From contig OX104128.1 in assembly GCA_944470555.2 (NCBI GenBank), positions 39,911,920 through 39,975,919 on the forward strand: a DNA stretch of 64,000 nucleotides, in the 5' to 3' direction. Each line of letters starts with the position of its first letter. Positions within the stretch are counted from its first letter, which is position 1. Under the pieces are notes generated by a model that searched no databases, was not told where the DNA came from, and was given only the letters and a program-made list of their open reading frames with translations. Positions 35,145-47,057 of this stretch are shown here, one piece after another. This stretch comes from Heterobilharzia americana (lineage: Eukaryota > Platyhelminthes > Trematoda > Strigeidida > Schistosomatidae). The position numbers were made by a program, and so were the translations under genes.

Positions 35145-37140
35145 TAATTGACTAACTGACAAAATCAACGTAGAACCTCATACACAGTTGAATCACCTCA
35201 AGATGCCACACTTCACAGTAGTACATACTGAACAGGTGGGTAGAAAAAGAGTGATATCGAAGGAGATAGAGTAATGTGAGAGAATAAACAATCTCAAGAT
35301 AACGGTTAGTGCAAATATTTAAGCTTTAGAAGACGTCGAGGAGCGTATACATCTGCACCACAGCAACCGATCTTCAGCCATGTCACTAAGAGTCAGTCCT
35401 CAATCACTGATTCCTTTCGTTTCGAGGAACCCAACAAGGCAGTCTACATCTTCCCACACTGCTCAGACCAACAGTAAGAGATTTCATTAGGTAGTGTCAA
35501 GTTTTCATCTGGCCACCTTGAACCCTCTTCTAACCTAGTCCAAATTCCTTAACATGCCACGTCAAGGTGGGCGGTGGCTTGCATTATGTCAAAGTCATCC
35601 CAGCCAATGAAGTTTCACAACCTCATCAATCGACTTGCCTATCTTCCCTACGTCTCATCACAACATTTATCACAGAGTGATTCCACCAAATGCAAGCAGT
35701 ATTGTGAAGATCCAAGCCCAGTAATCGCCACATGTCTTCTACTTCCAACGGCCATGTATAACAGTCGTATAACCACACAGAATGGACAGCAGTGAAGTAT
35801 ACTCATCCTATGATAGATAGTCCGACATCTCGCCAGCACAACAGGTGACCCAAGTCGGCAATTCCCAAACGGGTACTTTGTAGACGGGCTGACATTTTGC
35901 TAGCAACCAACCCGTTTGGGATGATGCAACTTCGCGATCAACTTAAGTGGCCGACATAATCCACCAATTCACTCCCTATCATTAAACTGGGAGTGGTCAC
36001 AGATCAGTTCTGAAACATTTATATAAGAGTAGAACTTGGGAACTGTGATACATTGTAATTCCACTAGTCTACTTATTAGAAATGTCACACAGTGAAACAG
36101 TATTACTTACTGGATAACGTTTCGAACGTAATTTGTGGTACTTATTCATATCATGAAGCATCATCTTCCATTGAACAGGTGCGAAATCCATGCCAATCAA
36201 CCATTATCAGATTTCTCTTCAACGCGTTCACAAGACCCTATATTTCATCCAGGTCTTCACCCTGAAGGACAATATTGCCTGCATACTACAAATCAGTCAC
36301 ATGACCTACAGGGAATAGGTTCACCTCTCTGAAGTCACACTTAACTACGCTCATCTCCATCAGCACGTCTATGACTAAGTCAAGTAGCAACAGTGAAGGT
36401 GTGTCCCTAGCAAACACCACTACTTGTCATCAATTCACATCGCAACCCCACATAGCCACTCTCACACGGCTACTCGAGTTCCAGTGGAGAATTGTGATTA
36501 GCATTACATACTTCATCATATACATACTACCTTCGCAGTCACACACTGACACAACACTTCACAGTCGACTGAGTCAAATACCGCCTCCATGTCAACAAAT
36601 ATCCCACCTGTCAAACGTTGGCCGGCAGGCATGTCTGTGTTCCAGAACCCGTCAGAGGGTCGAAATCTCATCCATCAACCCTCGTACACGTCTACCTCAA
36701 ACGTGACTGGTTTTTTCAAATTTGCTGTTCTCGAATTCCACCTAGACGTCGGATAACTATGGACCCTAGGATCTTCGACACAATCAATATCGGTCAAACT
36801 TATCCCCCTCTGGTTGTCACAAGATTTCTCCCCCTCCTCATACACTGGGATGATCAGTCAAGTACACCAATCTGACGCAACTACCTCTCATTCCCATACA
36901 CTAACTAGTACTTTCCTCACTTTAATCACCAATTTTTTACCTCAATTCTTGAAAACTTCGAGTGGCAAATTGTCACGTTCTGCTGCCTGATTGAGATCAT
37001 TTTAGGTTTCATTCAACTTTCTCGACCTCAAGGAGAGTTGGAGGACCGATATCTACGTTACATTCACTTCTAGGCCAGATATTGGGCAAATATAGTATTG
37101 TTAAAGACCAGTTGAACTGTGCTTCAAAGTATTCTGATCA
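35145..37140 (-). mobile_element. CR1-like LINE family 2, 5'-truncated, decayed
   Basis: Minus strand. The 3' end at 35145-35240 has the family block (ctgacaaaatcaacgtag, cacacttcacagtag). Upstream are traces of the RT C-terminus, then at 36350-36250 FREVNLFPVGHVTDL followed by YAGNIVLQGEDLDE, the YADD box with Asp-Asp changed to Gly-Asn. Nearly identical to 55857-56519 over 36253-36915 and more divergent outside that tract. It abuts the plus-strand LINE at 37178. Confidence 0.8.
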
Positions 37141-37177
37141 ATGTTCTAGTTGTTCTTCTTGGGGGCGGGGGTTTCAT

Positions 37178-39075
37178 CTTCATAGACTCCTGGAACGCTG
37201 GATGGAGCACTTCGAAAAACAATTCCGCTGGCTCATAGCTCCAGCATATTCAGTTTCAGTGTATTGTGCTTCACGCCTAGTTAACATTGACTCACCAACT
37301 AACTAAACGGAGGGCCGTAAGGAACTCCATACTATGAAACGTCACAAAGCATCCGGACCACACGACTTATTCCCAGCTCTTTTTAAGGATCGAGGAACGA
37401 CTATAGTCAGCGAAGCGAGTAGCTTGTTTGGAAAGGTAATGACGGGCTGAGAGCGTTCTATCACTCTACAATCAGAACTATAGTTGTGCCTCTCTTTAAG
37501 AAGGGTCTACGTAACGCATGTGACAATCATCAGGATACTAGTCTCTTAACACCAGCGTCCCAAATATTGACTGTCTTCACACTTCACACACTTTGCAAAA
37601 CACGCCACGAACAGACCGGGTTTCCTTCACGTCATGGATGCATTGACCATATGTTCACTCTACACCACATGCTTGAAAATCACAATACGTATTGCAGGCG
37701 GCAAACAATCGGTGTGTTACTCGACACTTGACATGACTGTTGTCTTCGACTTGTTGAACAGAGTTGGACTGTGGAATTATCTGTTACACATAATATCATA
37801 AAAGCCCGATTCAATAACACCATAGGTAGACTTAGGGCACACAACCATTTGTCTCTGCTGTTCAAAACCACCAGTCAGGTTCAACACAGTTGCCCGATCT
37901 CTCCATTCCTCTTCAACTTGGCCATCGATAACACTCTTGAGACAGCTCTCTAGGAGGTGCACTACATCCGATATATGCACACGATATCGACTCACTATGT
38001 GATGACACACAGACTACTCAAATCACACTTAATCAGTTAGTGACTAGTGTCTAAAGTATAGCAAGTTCTCCACACCATCGACAAGCAAAGTCATTTCACA
38101 ACATTGACAGGAGCCTGTTCCTCTGCTCACTCTCAGTAGTCAACTGTTGCAAGCAGTTGAAAAGTTTGTATATCTGATCTGGGAACTTCTGTGAGTGAGT
38201 GCTGGTTCAGATGTGACTCATGAAATTTATAACTGCATATAGAAAGACAGAGTGGGATACTCCAATCTAGGCCAACTTCGACGCCTTCGCGACGTTAGTC
38301 TAACTGTAAAACGTCGGATTTACAACGCTTCACTGAGAGCGGTTCTCCTACACACCTGTCAAACTTCACCTCAACAAGCTGAGCAGATGTGCGACGACTC
38401 TGTGTATTCCATCATCGTTGCTTCTGTACGATTCCTCCTATCCAGTACCAACATCATGGAAGTAATTCTCAGGTACGACAAACTGTGTTTCAGCATGATG
38501 CAAATCATCACTCAATAAGTCGAGTCATCTGGAAACACCTGCTTCACTGGCTTCGACACGTGTTACACATGTCGTCCCAATGGCTTCCATACCATTCATT
38601 GTTTGCTAAACCTTAGGACTAGATGGAAGAAGCAGATGGGTGGTCAGTGTATAACGTGGCACCGTAGGATGAAGAATAGTTGTATCCGGTTAGCATCTGT
38701 TGGTGTATCACAATTCTCTGGTTCGGGTCTGAGAGATCACACAACTCACTGGCTTTAGATGTTATCAGATATGGCTTAGAATCAAAACCACTAGTGGTCA
38801 TGGTGTAGCTTCCTTCTATCCTATGCTCCTGAAAAGTAATGAATGTTTTATTTTGGATGCATCTTACTGGACTGCACTTCTAATTATGTTATCCTCATTG
38901 TTTTTTCTTTCTTATCTGCTTCTCATCATTTGTCTTCATAATGTTATACTGTTTTCTTGTGGCGCAATTCGTGGTGCCCTTGCCGTATCATGTTTGTGTT
39001 CTAATAATAACAATGATAATATTATTACCACCATTATTGTTATTAATATCAGCAGTAATGATAGTAAAAGTAGTG

Positions 39076-39119
<44 letters not shown>
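37178..39119 (+). mobile_element. CR1-like LINE family 1, 5'-truncated sister of 12235-15934
   Basis: From tcatagac...cgctgg (37178) to the (AAT)n tail it matches 14078-15934 closely, with few substitutions and an 8-bp insertion near 37185. It shares the same damaged features: PLFKKGLRNACDNH entry, the QTGFPSRHGCIDHMF block, loss of the RT block around the first catalytic aspartate, and a broken YADD region. It lacks the endonuclease and 5' part. The tail is a 110-bp AAT-rich tract, 39002-39119. Confidence 0.88.
39076..39119. repeat. (AAT)n microsatellite at LINE 3' tail
   Basis: About 14 perfect AAT units ending the LINE at 37178. It creates spurious poly-Asn and poly-Ile frames. Confidence 0.95.
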
Positions 39120-39120
<1 letters not shown>

Positions 39121-40349
39121 TTCAAAAAAACATTATCTACTCTTTCTAGATTAAGTAGACATGAAGACATTTCATGTGGAAATAAACAAGCCTGAAAAGT
39201 TGTCAGGAATCAGAAATACATGGTGTGCGGAAATAACACTATACAGTAGGAAAACGCAAGGAAACGATAAACAAGCGAATTCACTATAGAAAGGTTAGTT
39301 TTGCATTTAATGGAGATATTATGGACAAATAAAATTACGCCAATAACGCATAACATCAGAAAAGCGTACATGTAGACAGAAATCATAATTGCAAAACAAT
39401 TTTGTAGGTCAGTCTCTCCTAACTTGTTTACTCCTAAATGAGTGACTGTTTTCATGAAAAAGGTGAGAAAATTGATTAAAACTGACTGTTAATTAAGCAA
39501 CATGAAATTTATCCTATCACTAGAAATTAGAAGATAGGGTAAAGGAGAAATGCTATAAAAGATAAAATACAGGAAAAAATTACGATGGCCATGTTCTCAT
39601 AGAAGTTACGGGAAACAATTTAGCTACGAGTCGCAACACAAGTTAGCGGTCCGCCTCATAACGTATCTAGTTGACTTCATTTTATACTTCACTTATTTTT
39701 GTGTCACCTTAATAACCTAGTTGAGGATGTGTTTACACTCCTTTGAGATATTTGAAACTGAATATTTTCATCAACTTGGATTTTGTTGTTACTTCTCATC
39801 TCATACACTTTTGTTTACTTTAATATCATTCATTTTCACTTCAACTCTGCTTTGCACGCTGTTGTGGCAAGTTGTGTGATAACTTGAGTTGATGCAATTC
39901 TGCACCAGGTTCGATGTTGATCCACCTGCTTGATTGTGTGTATGTGTGTGCGCGTAAAACTTGGTTTTTTCAACAGTGGAATACATTTTGCTGGAAGAAA
40001 TTCCTCTAAACAAAGTCAATTTTATTGAATTTTGAAGAATCAACAAGCTACGTGCGACTGTCCAACAGATAAAGTGAACAACTTGGAACTTCAGGATACA
40101 AACATTTTGACCTAAACAGCTATCCGTATATGAGATAGCGTTATTTGTACAATAAATGCATAAGGATACTATCGTTTTACTCCTCTACAAAATAACCTGA
40201 TACAACATAGTCAGCTTTAGAAATCCTAACCTAGTGAAGAAGAATACAGAAGGTTAATTACAAATAGAATCATTCACTCCGTTGAACGGAATATGCAACA
40301 GTTAGAGGATGAAGTATGAGAGCATCACATTAGTCTATTTTTATGTTAG

Positions 40350-40450
40350 GTAGTAGGAGTCAACTGGTAGGTAGCCCTGGACTTAGTTTCCATGCTAGTT
40401 GGCACTCATCAGTCTCTGGGTGTATCGACAACAATATTGAGGCTTCTACA
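40350..40450 (+). repeat. Dispersed repeat (inverted partner at 53205-53290)
   Basis: Shares gtagccctggacttag, a short variable stretch, and gttggcactcatcag with the reverse complement of 53205-53290. About 80 bp, with clear divergence. Family unknown. Confidence 0.55.
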
Positions 40451-40530
40451 TAGTGTTCAAGAAGTCAATAATGGAGGACTATGCGACGCAAAATTTCAAT
40501 AAAACTTATCATGAATAATAAAACACATAC

Positions 40531-40607
40531 CTTGAGTGTTTTCACAGCTACCAACACGTTATAAGGTTTCCAAACAGCTTCATAGACTACACCATATTGT
40601 CCAGATC
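40531..40607 (-). CDS. ABL: Abl exon: glycine-rich loop and catalytic lysine
   Basis: 77 nt: two bases plus 25 codons. The acceptor is ttgtctttcag and the donor is CTCAAG/GTATGT. It encodes GSGQYGVVYEAVWK, the ATP-binding P-loop, and VAVKTLK with the catalytic lysine. Against human ABL1 (GGGQYGEVYEG) the Gly250, Glu255 and Gly259 positions are Ser, Val and Ala. Gln252 and Tyr253 are kept. The exon ends on a codon boundary, so the next exon should open in frame with the segment before helix alphaC. I did not find that exon. Confidence 0.93.
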
Positions 40608-41699
40608 CTGAAAGACAATTTGAATGCCAAAAATGATCAAAATGATGTTACTATAGACACGGATATGTTTACAAATGTTTGTGTGTAGGTTTTCTGTTTT
40701 TTTATGTGTGGAAATCGATAGCTGCATGTTATTCGTTTGCTGGAGCACTACAGACACATCTTCATCTTACTTTCATGACCTTGTCGCTACCTGTTATATT
40801 CTTGTAGTGATTGCTTGTCATAACCTAAGTTATATATATGTGCGGATGCCTGGACAATAATCTTCAGATTCATTTTGTTAACAGATTGTTGTTAATTTAT
40901 TACTTAGATTTGCACATCATTAGTAGTCTACGGTTTCAACCACTAACGATAGTATAATAGGTTCAGGTTCATACTACAATATTATGAGCCAACTCACACT
41001 ACGCGTAGCTAATTACCTAGTAGTATATAAACATGGGCTAGGTAACTAAACTATCCATAATCTCAAAATCCTAATAGGAAATGAAGTGTAACTACATAGT
41101 CACATACGCAACCGTATCCAATTCTACCTTGTTTATTTCTGTTCATTTCTATGACTGAACTTGTAGTCACCAAAACTTACTGAGTCTGTGAACCAATTTC
41201 TTTAGCCGTGAAAACTTAGCAAACAACTGTGCACCATTAACCATATAACAAATGCGCATGTGAATGTGACAAAATGGTTACTTTATGTGGTAGTCAACAT
41301 CCACTATACAATCAACAATATAAAATCTTTATACAAGCAAAATCAATTACACGGATAAACTTTATTTCTTTCTCTCCTCTATATTGATTAATTCATGGAA
41401 CGTGAGGATGTGCATATTTGATTAACTTATACTTGGTAATAATTTCTTTTTTTTTTATAACAGTTGCCTTGATATTAGGTGTTTAAGTACTACAGTCAGT
41501 CGTGTCAGTTATGATTTGTTAAAAGTGCTGGCATTTGATTATTAAAAGTGTCAATTAGTAATTCAATTTATCACAACTACACTTGTGTCAAATCACCTTT
41601 TTAGTAAACATGGGAACTACTAGTCATCTTAAACAGTTGACAAATCATTATTTCCAGTATGATTGAAGATAGTTAATATTCATTTATCATTTTGACCAT

Positions 41700-42030
41700 C
41701 TGAAATAGTCATGGTTTGGCAGACCAGTATTAACACTGGGTAATGATTGAAAATGAAATGAAACTTTGGATCACGGTTGGATTCGAACCAGAGATCACTG
41801 AGTTTTCGGCCCGATCCTCTACTAACTGACCAGATTTTTATTTCACTTCAATCACCAAGGGTTTTGCGCGACTACCATGTGACTACCGTCTGATCATACT
41901 CAACAGATCAACAGTCAGGACTTGTAGCTCAGTTGGTAGATCACAGAGTTGGAAACCCGGTGATCTTTGGTACGAATCCCGCCGCGGTCCAAATTCCCAT
42001 TTCACCTTCAATTATCACCCAATATCAACA
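41700..42030. repeat. Fold-back pair of tRNA-like SINEs
   Basis: Left unit about 41705-41825 (minus), right unit about 41920-42030 (plus). The right head reads cttgtagctcagttggtaga, then cggtgatctttggtacgaatcccg; the tail is cggtccaaattcccatttca. Between them lies a stretch (tttcacttcaatcaccaagg) also present, inverted, beside the copies at 31.98-32.03 and 45.40-45.45 kb, so the whole palindrome seems to be the repeating unit. Confidence 0.75.
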
Positions 42031-44139
42031 GTTATTTATGCAAAATAGCAGTTTCCACTCAAGTCAGACTTTGAACAGCTATATACTTAGGACTTGAAGC
42101 TTTTGTTAATTTGAGGTAGAATCGAGATTTTTACTTGATTTCAAAACACTTAAGTGATTAGTTCTTTTAGATAAATGTTGCACATATGACAGAGTAGATG
42201 CATGCAACTGACAAATTCTAACAATGATATGCCTTTCTTTCGCAGGGATATAAAGTTTGATCTCTGTGCAATCTGAGATTAATTACCATTATCTGATTAT
42301 GGAAAACAGTTATTCAGACGAGCTTTAACCATTGGTAAACAAATCGTCTTCCCCAAGTAATAAGATAGTTTTCTGTGAAATCTAGGCATGAAGACAGATT
42401 TCAAATTATGAGAAATGCATAGTTAACAGAAATAAATGGTGAGTGAACACATAAAACCATCCAATTATCACGAAGTTTTGCATAGAACTGACAAAATGTG
42501 TTTTGTACACTCTTCTTATTGAAAACATAGATCTTTATTCTGTAGAGTTTCGGATGCATAAAACCCAAAAAAAGAGTGCCCAACTTCAAATTTTCATTTG
42601 CAGTCTACGCGACAATTATACGGATGCTGTTATCATATACTTCGTATTCCATCACTATTTTGTCTCCTATGTTCACGAAGAGCTCTTACTGCTACTGATT
42701 TCACATTATTTTAACTTCTATCTTCCTCCTCGCCTTTTCTGTAGTAAAATACGACAAATTAGTTCCATATACAACTACACTAGGTTTTATGTTGATGTCA
42801 GTGTTATAGATGCTGATGTCACTTATATTCCATACCTACTATCTATACACTTTGAACTGTTTTTCGTCGCGCTCTTTTTCCCGCATATGGGTCACATTTC
42901 ATATTACCCGCTAGCGTTATGATTGGTTCCTATCTCTCTATATATACTAATCATTCCTTATCTTTCAAGGTTACTGTGAATTTTACGAATGGGGTCTGTT
43001 TTTACTGATAAACGTTTTCAGCTCGAGATTTATAAACTCAATTCATTACCAGTTTTTTTATTTACCTCTGCAAATCACTCGGGTGGGACCGTCTCAACGC
43101 TCGACTCTCAGTTGTCAATTGTTATCGTTCGTTTTCACAACTCCACATCGTGACAGTCTGTTTATCCATTAGATATAACACGAAAATAATTTAGGTAATT
43201 TGAAGTTACTAATCATAAGATTTTTTGGTAATTTTTCGAATCAATCAATCAACATAGACCCTGGCATTACTGAGTGACAGCCTAAGTTGCCACAATTCAT
43301 ATCAGCACATCAAGATACAGGCCAGCAACTTTTCAAATACCCTAGAGTTAAGTTGAACCTGACGCCATTTTGAATGATCGAAAATCATGGATGCATCACA
43401 CATTACAATTTTCCAATGACATCTGCCTAAAGGACAGTAATTTACTATAAGATCCATCTACCATATTTTTAAGTCTAAACTTTACACTGCTCACAAGTAT
43501 ATTGTTAGCGCTACATTTAAGGGAGATATAAATCATTGACTTCAACATTCGATACAATGGATTCCGGGTTAAAAACGCGTTCTACCTACTTGAAACTGGA
43601 TAACCAGGTAAAGCAGTAAGTCGCCACACGAAAATTGTGCCTCAGAACATTGTACATAAACACATATAGGCGTGGGGAGCATTAGTTAAGTTTCGCTCCA
43701 TTTACTAAATTTGGTTCTTTTACAATTGAGTGATTACAGATTCGACATCAGTGTGAAGTGAATAAAAGAAGAAAATGAGGATCGAAAGTGGCACGAAACC
43801 GTCTCTACACTGGTATACACATAAAAAAACTAAAAACAGAGATTTTCGCAGTAAAAAGAATTATGGCTAAATTACTGATCACCGAAAGACACTTTCCATT
43901 CACACCAAAGTCCGGATTATAAGCATAACGTTAACTTATACTTCATGATAAGAATTTTTATTTATAGATATGATTTTCAGACATGATTATGCCACCAATG
44001 TACTTATATTCATTGTTGGAAATACCCGAAGACAAATTTGTAGCTTCTGTTGGTTAAGCTTATCTCCAGACACAAAAATATCGACTAAGAGCGTTAGCCA
44101 AATATAAAACCGAAAGTTAGTTTTAATGGCCTGGTATAT

Positions 44140-44290
44140 TCTGAAGCTGTGATTCATCGGTCTAAGGACTTAACTTACACCCCCTAGGGTTATGGCTTAG
44201 AACCCTGTTCCACCACCTATGGAGGCTAGAACAGACAAGAAGTATCAGTGACCCTCACAATGGGTGTGGCTCATTGCCTGGTGCTGGCAG
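44140..44290 (+). repeat. tRNA-like SINE
   Basis: A worn head (tcggtctaaggacttaactt) and B-box-like tatggcttagaaccctgttcc, then caccacctatggaggctag and the family tail cacaatgggtgtggctcatt shared with 27665-27830 (inverted). Confidence 0.55.
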
Positions 44291-45389
44291 GTGTTGCTTT
44301 GCGTGTATCGGTAAATTCCAAGGAACTATGATTTACAATCACAAAAGAGATTACATGAGAACGTTTGGAATATTATTGATCCTACTCACAAATATATATT
44401 TTTTGACTTGGTTATTTTACTTAACTAACTCACATATACTGTAAAGGACAGAGATACAGTTGTGCTTTCACTGGTAAGCATTTTCAATGTCTTAAAGTAA
44501 CCATTCGTTATCCGACAGCTAGACTGTAATTACGTTGTCTTGATCATATCCTTTTGAATATATAAGTAAGAAATTATTATTTCACCTCATTTTTAAAAAG
44601 GTGCACTCAGTTAAGTTGGCTAGCGATTCTTTTTTCTACTATTCATTTATATGAGTTTTGGACAGTCTCTATTCGAGTCCAGGGAGTTAATAAACTAGGC
44701 AGATATGAGGGAGTATCGAATTCGGTCAGCTTGGTGTATTTTACAATTAACTGAGTATGAACAGGGTAAATTCACCATACAAGTTACACATATAACAATT
44801 CAGTTTTCAGCTTATGTAAGCGGAAAAAAGGGTACATTTTAGTGAGTGATGTACAATGGTGTAATTTATTTACTATGATGGGTGTATACAAGCGATATTC
44901 CAAGCCTTTATATCAACAACTAGACAGAAGGGCTTGTGTCTTTCTACGAAAGAGCAATACAAGTTAACACGATCGCCTTTAATTCATTTCACAAAACAGT
45001 TGAATTGAAATCGTTTCAATATTGCCCCTAGATTTATAGTACACTTTAGTATTGAATACGACATTGAAACGTGACTGTCTAAAGTGGACCAATTTAGTGA
45101 TAAAAGATGTATAGAAATGTAGCCATCTGATAAGTGACCTCGTCAAATTACACTGCCTGTAATGTTTACAGAAGTAGTAACTGTCGATTATGAGTTTAAG
45201 GGCTGAATAAATAACAAAATATCAGCTGAGTAAGTGGCAACAATGACTTAGTATAAATTCATAACAAAATTAACTGCTTAAATCTTAAACGAGATAGCTT
45301 TAAGAGATTTCGCCAGTGACAATGAGAAACGCAACAGCTTTTAAATAATCAGCCCAAATACATGCAACCTGGGCGAATACCAATGTGAA

Positions 45390-45590
45390 TACGATCAAGC
45401 GGTAGTCAGGCAAAAGCCTTGGTGATTGAAGTGAAATAAAAATCTGGTTAATTTGTAGAGTATTAGGCCAGAAACCTGGTGATCGCTGGATCGAATCAAG
45501 CCCCAGTCCAACTTTTCTTTTCACCTTCAATCATCACCTAGTAACAATAACTAGTCTCCCGAACCATGGCTATCCCACATAATCAAAATG
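45390..45590 (+). repeat. tRNA-like SINE, single arm of the fold-back family
   Basis: It starts with ggtagtcaggcaaaagcctt and ggtgattgaagtgaaataaa (the central part of the fold-back unit), then a damaged tRNA-like head (B-box-like gctggatcgaatcaag) and the tail ttttcaccttcaatcatcacc. The other arm is missing. Confidence 0.65.
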
Positions 45591-46499
45591 ATATTACAAA
45601 GTACTTATACACAATCAGCTTTCATACTATCCATATTATTAGTGATACATCGATTCCATTAGTTGAACAGCGAATGTCATTCATAATATTTTACGCTAAA
45701 ACTTAAAATATTATTAATTGACCGTGAAAAATGATTTGATGATTAAAAGGTCATTACAGATTGAACGAAAATATCATGATAAGGAAGATGGAAGTGGTGG
45801 AATAGATGTTGACCTTAAACAACAGCCACAGAACTAACCAAAAACATGAATTTAAGAAAGCTGAATAAATAATTCGGCAAAAATATGAAAAATATAAGGA
45901 AAAATAGGTCAATACTAAGATAGAAGACCATGAAATGAAATCCAAAACCGAAACTATAAAAGTAAGAATATGAATTCACAAGCGCTAGGCGAAGCAAAAA
46001 CACTTTGTTGAAAAAGAGCGGTAAAAATAAGAAATCAATAGTCAGTTATGAAAACTCCTGCTATATTGAGTCAAACCTGAATTTCATTCCAAGTTTAATA
46101 TCTCAAGAAAACTACAAAATCACAGTGATCAGTAACCAGATATATAGGCTTCTGATCCGAAAGTACAGCTCAGGATTGAATAGTTTACGAACAATTGGAG
46201 CAAAAGAAGTAATAACAGCCGTTGATTTTATTCGGCATTCGCCTCCTGAAATGGTTTGTAAACCGGCTACCAACAAACCACTATACATTAGTAGCCAAAA
46301 TAAATAGATAATGTCAACATACACCTCTAGAATCATCCACTTGTTCTTAAGCACATGCTTGCTAATCTTAGTGTACACACTTCTTTTGAACAAAAATGAT
46401 TGCCTAACAGATAAAAGATACGATAATATAATACACTTCGAATTCCATATTGGATTCCTAATTTGATATAGCTAGTATACAGTGGTCCAGTACTATATA

Positions 46500-47012
46500 C
46501 CGGATGACATTTCGAGCAGAATTTGTTCCTTATATTCATATCAAAGTAATCATACAACTTTTATCCAGATATCTCCAATGTGTGATGAAGCATACCAGTT
46601 ACATGTATTAAGTGTTGATTCAATGAACAATAATCGATCTCTCCTTCCACCTAGCTATATCGGATTTTAGAATTGTTACTTTAACCCACTCCATAGTGTG
46701 ATTGTGAGCTAGTGAGTGCAAAGCGATAGCTAAGTTCCTTTTTAAATTGCTTATCTCACTAAGGTCAGTCAATCATTGTATGTTTTACTAAATTCTTGTG
46801 CTCAGCTATTCCGACTGGCCCAACTCGGCAGCTTTGACCTATATACTTGGCCTCACAATCATTACATGGTATTTGATAGATTAGGTTATTTTTCCTAATT
46901 GGCTCTACTAGACCTTTTAGCCTACAAGGTTTCGATCAGAACGAGTTTGCGGGTTGAAATACCACCCTAATCACAGTAATATCAAGAACTCTACGTGAAA
47001 TTTCTGATGTGG
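46500..47012 (-). mobile_element. Penelope-like element 3' end with GIY-YIG domain
   Basis: Minus strand. KGLVEPIRKNNLIYQIPCND followed by CEAKYIGQ at about 46925-46825 is a classic GIY-YIG entry (IYQIPCxxCxxxYIGQT). Then GIAEHKNLVKHTM (expected RIAEH), and after a frameshift SAIALHS..NHTMEW and KSDIARWKE-like blocks with a LIESLFI-like end, typical of Penelope-like endonucleases. It ends near ctgctcgaaatgtcatccgg. Several frameshifts; no RT domain in this copy. Confidence 0.75.
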
Positions 47013-47057
47013 TGATTGTGACAGGCCTCTATAATGTTGCCATACAAAGAAGGTACA

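Larger units (their letters stand above)
32642..40530 (-). other. Abl intron region (32464 exon to 40531 exon), with an unlocated exon
   Basis: 7.9 kb. An exon of about 88 nt should lie here, entering at a codon boundary and ending with a single G, and coding the stretch before alphaC through LLG. I looked on the minus strand for a matching VQLLG-type end next to a GT donor and found none. The interval holds two LINEs (35145-37140 minus, 37178-39119 plus) and a repeat at 40350-40450. 32642-35144 and 39120-40349 show nothing else recognised. Confidence 0.7.

Noticed and set aside
36371..36706. 111-codon plus frame, nearly identical to 55975-56310, as a conserved protein
   Set aside because: It is the antisense of the LINE reverse transcriptase region; conservation reflects the shared tract.
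38823..39195. Frames rich in poly-Asn or poly-Ile
   Set aside because: These are translations of the (AAT)n tail of the LINE at 37178-39119.
42503..42922. 139-codon plus-strand open frame
   Set aside because: Composition is Tyr/Phe/Ile/Leu-rich, as expected from AT-rich noncoding DNA. No domain, no good splice context, and it lies in an Abl intron on the opposite strand.
46112..46393. 93-codon minus frame as a gene
   Set aside because: Hydrophobic, without motif, and next to the Penelope-like remnant. Probably element-derived or random.
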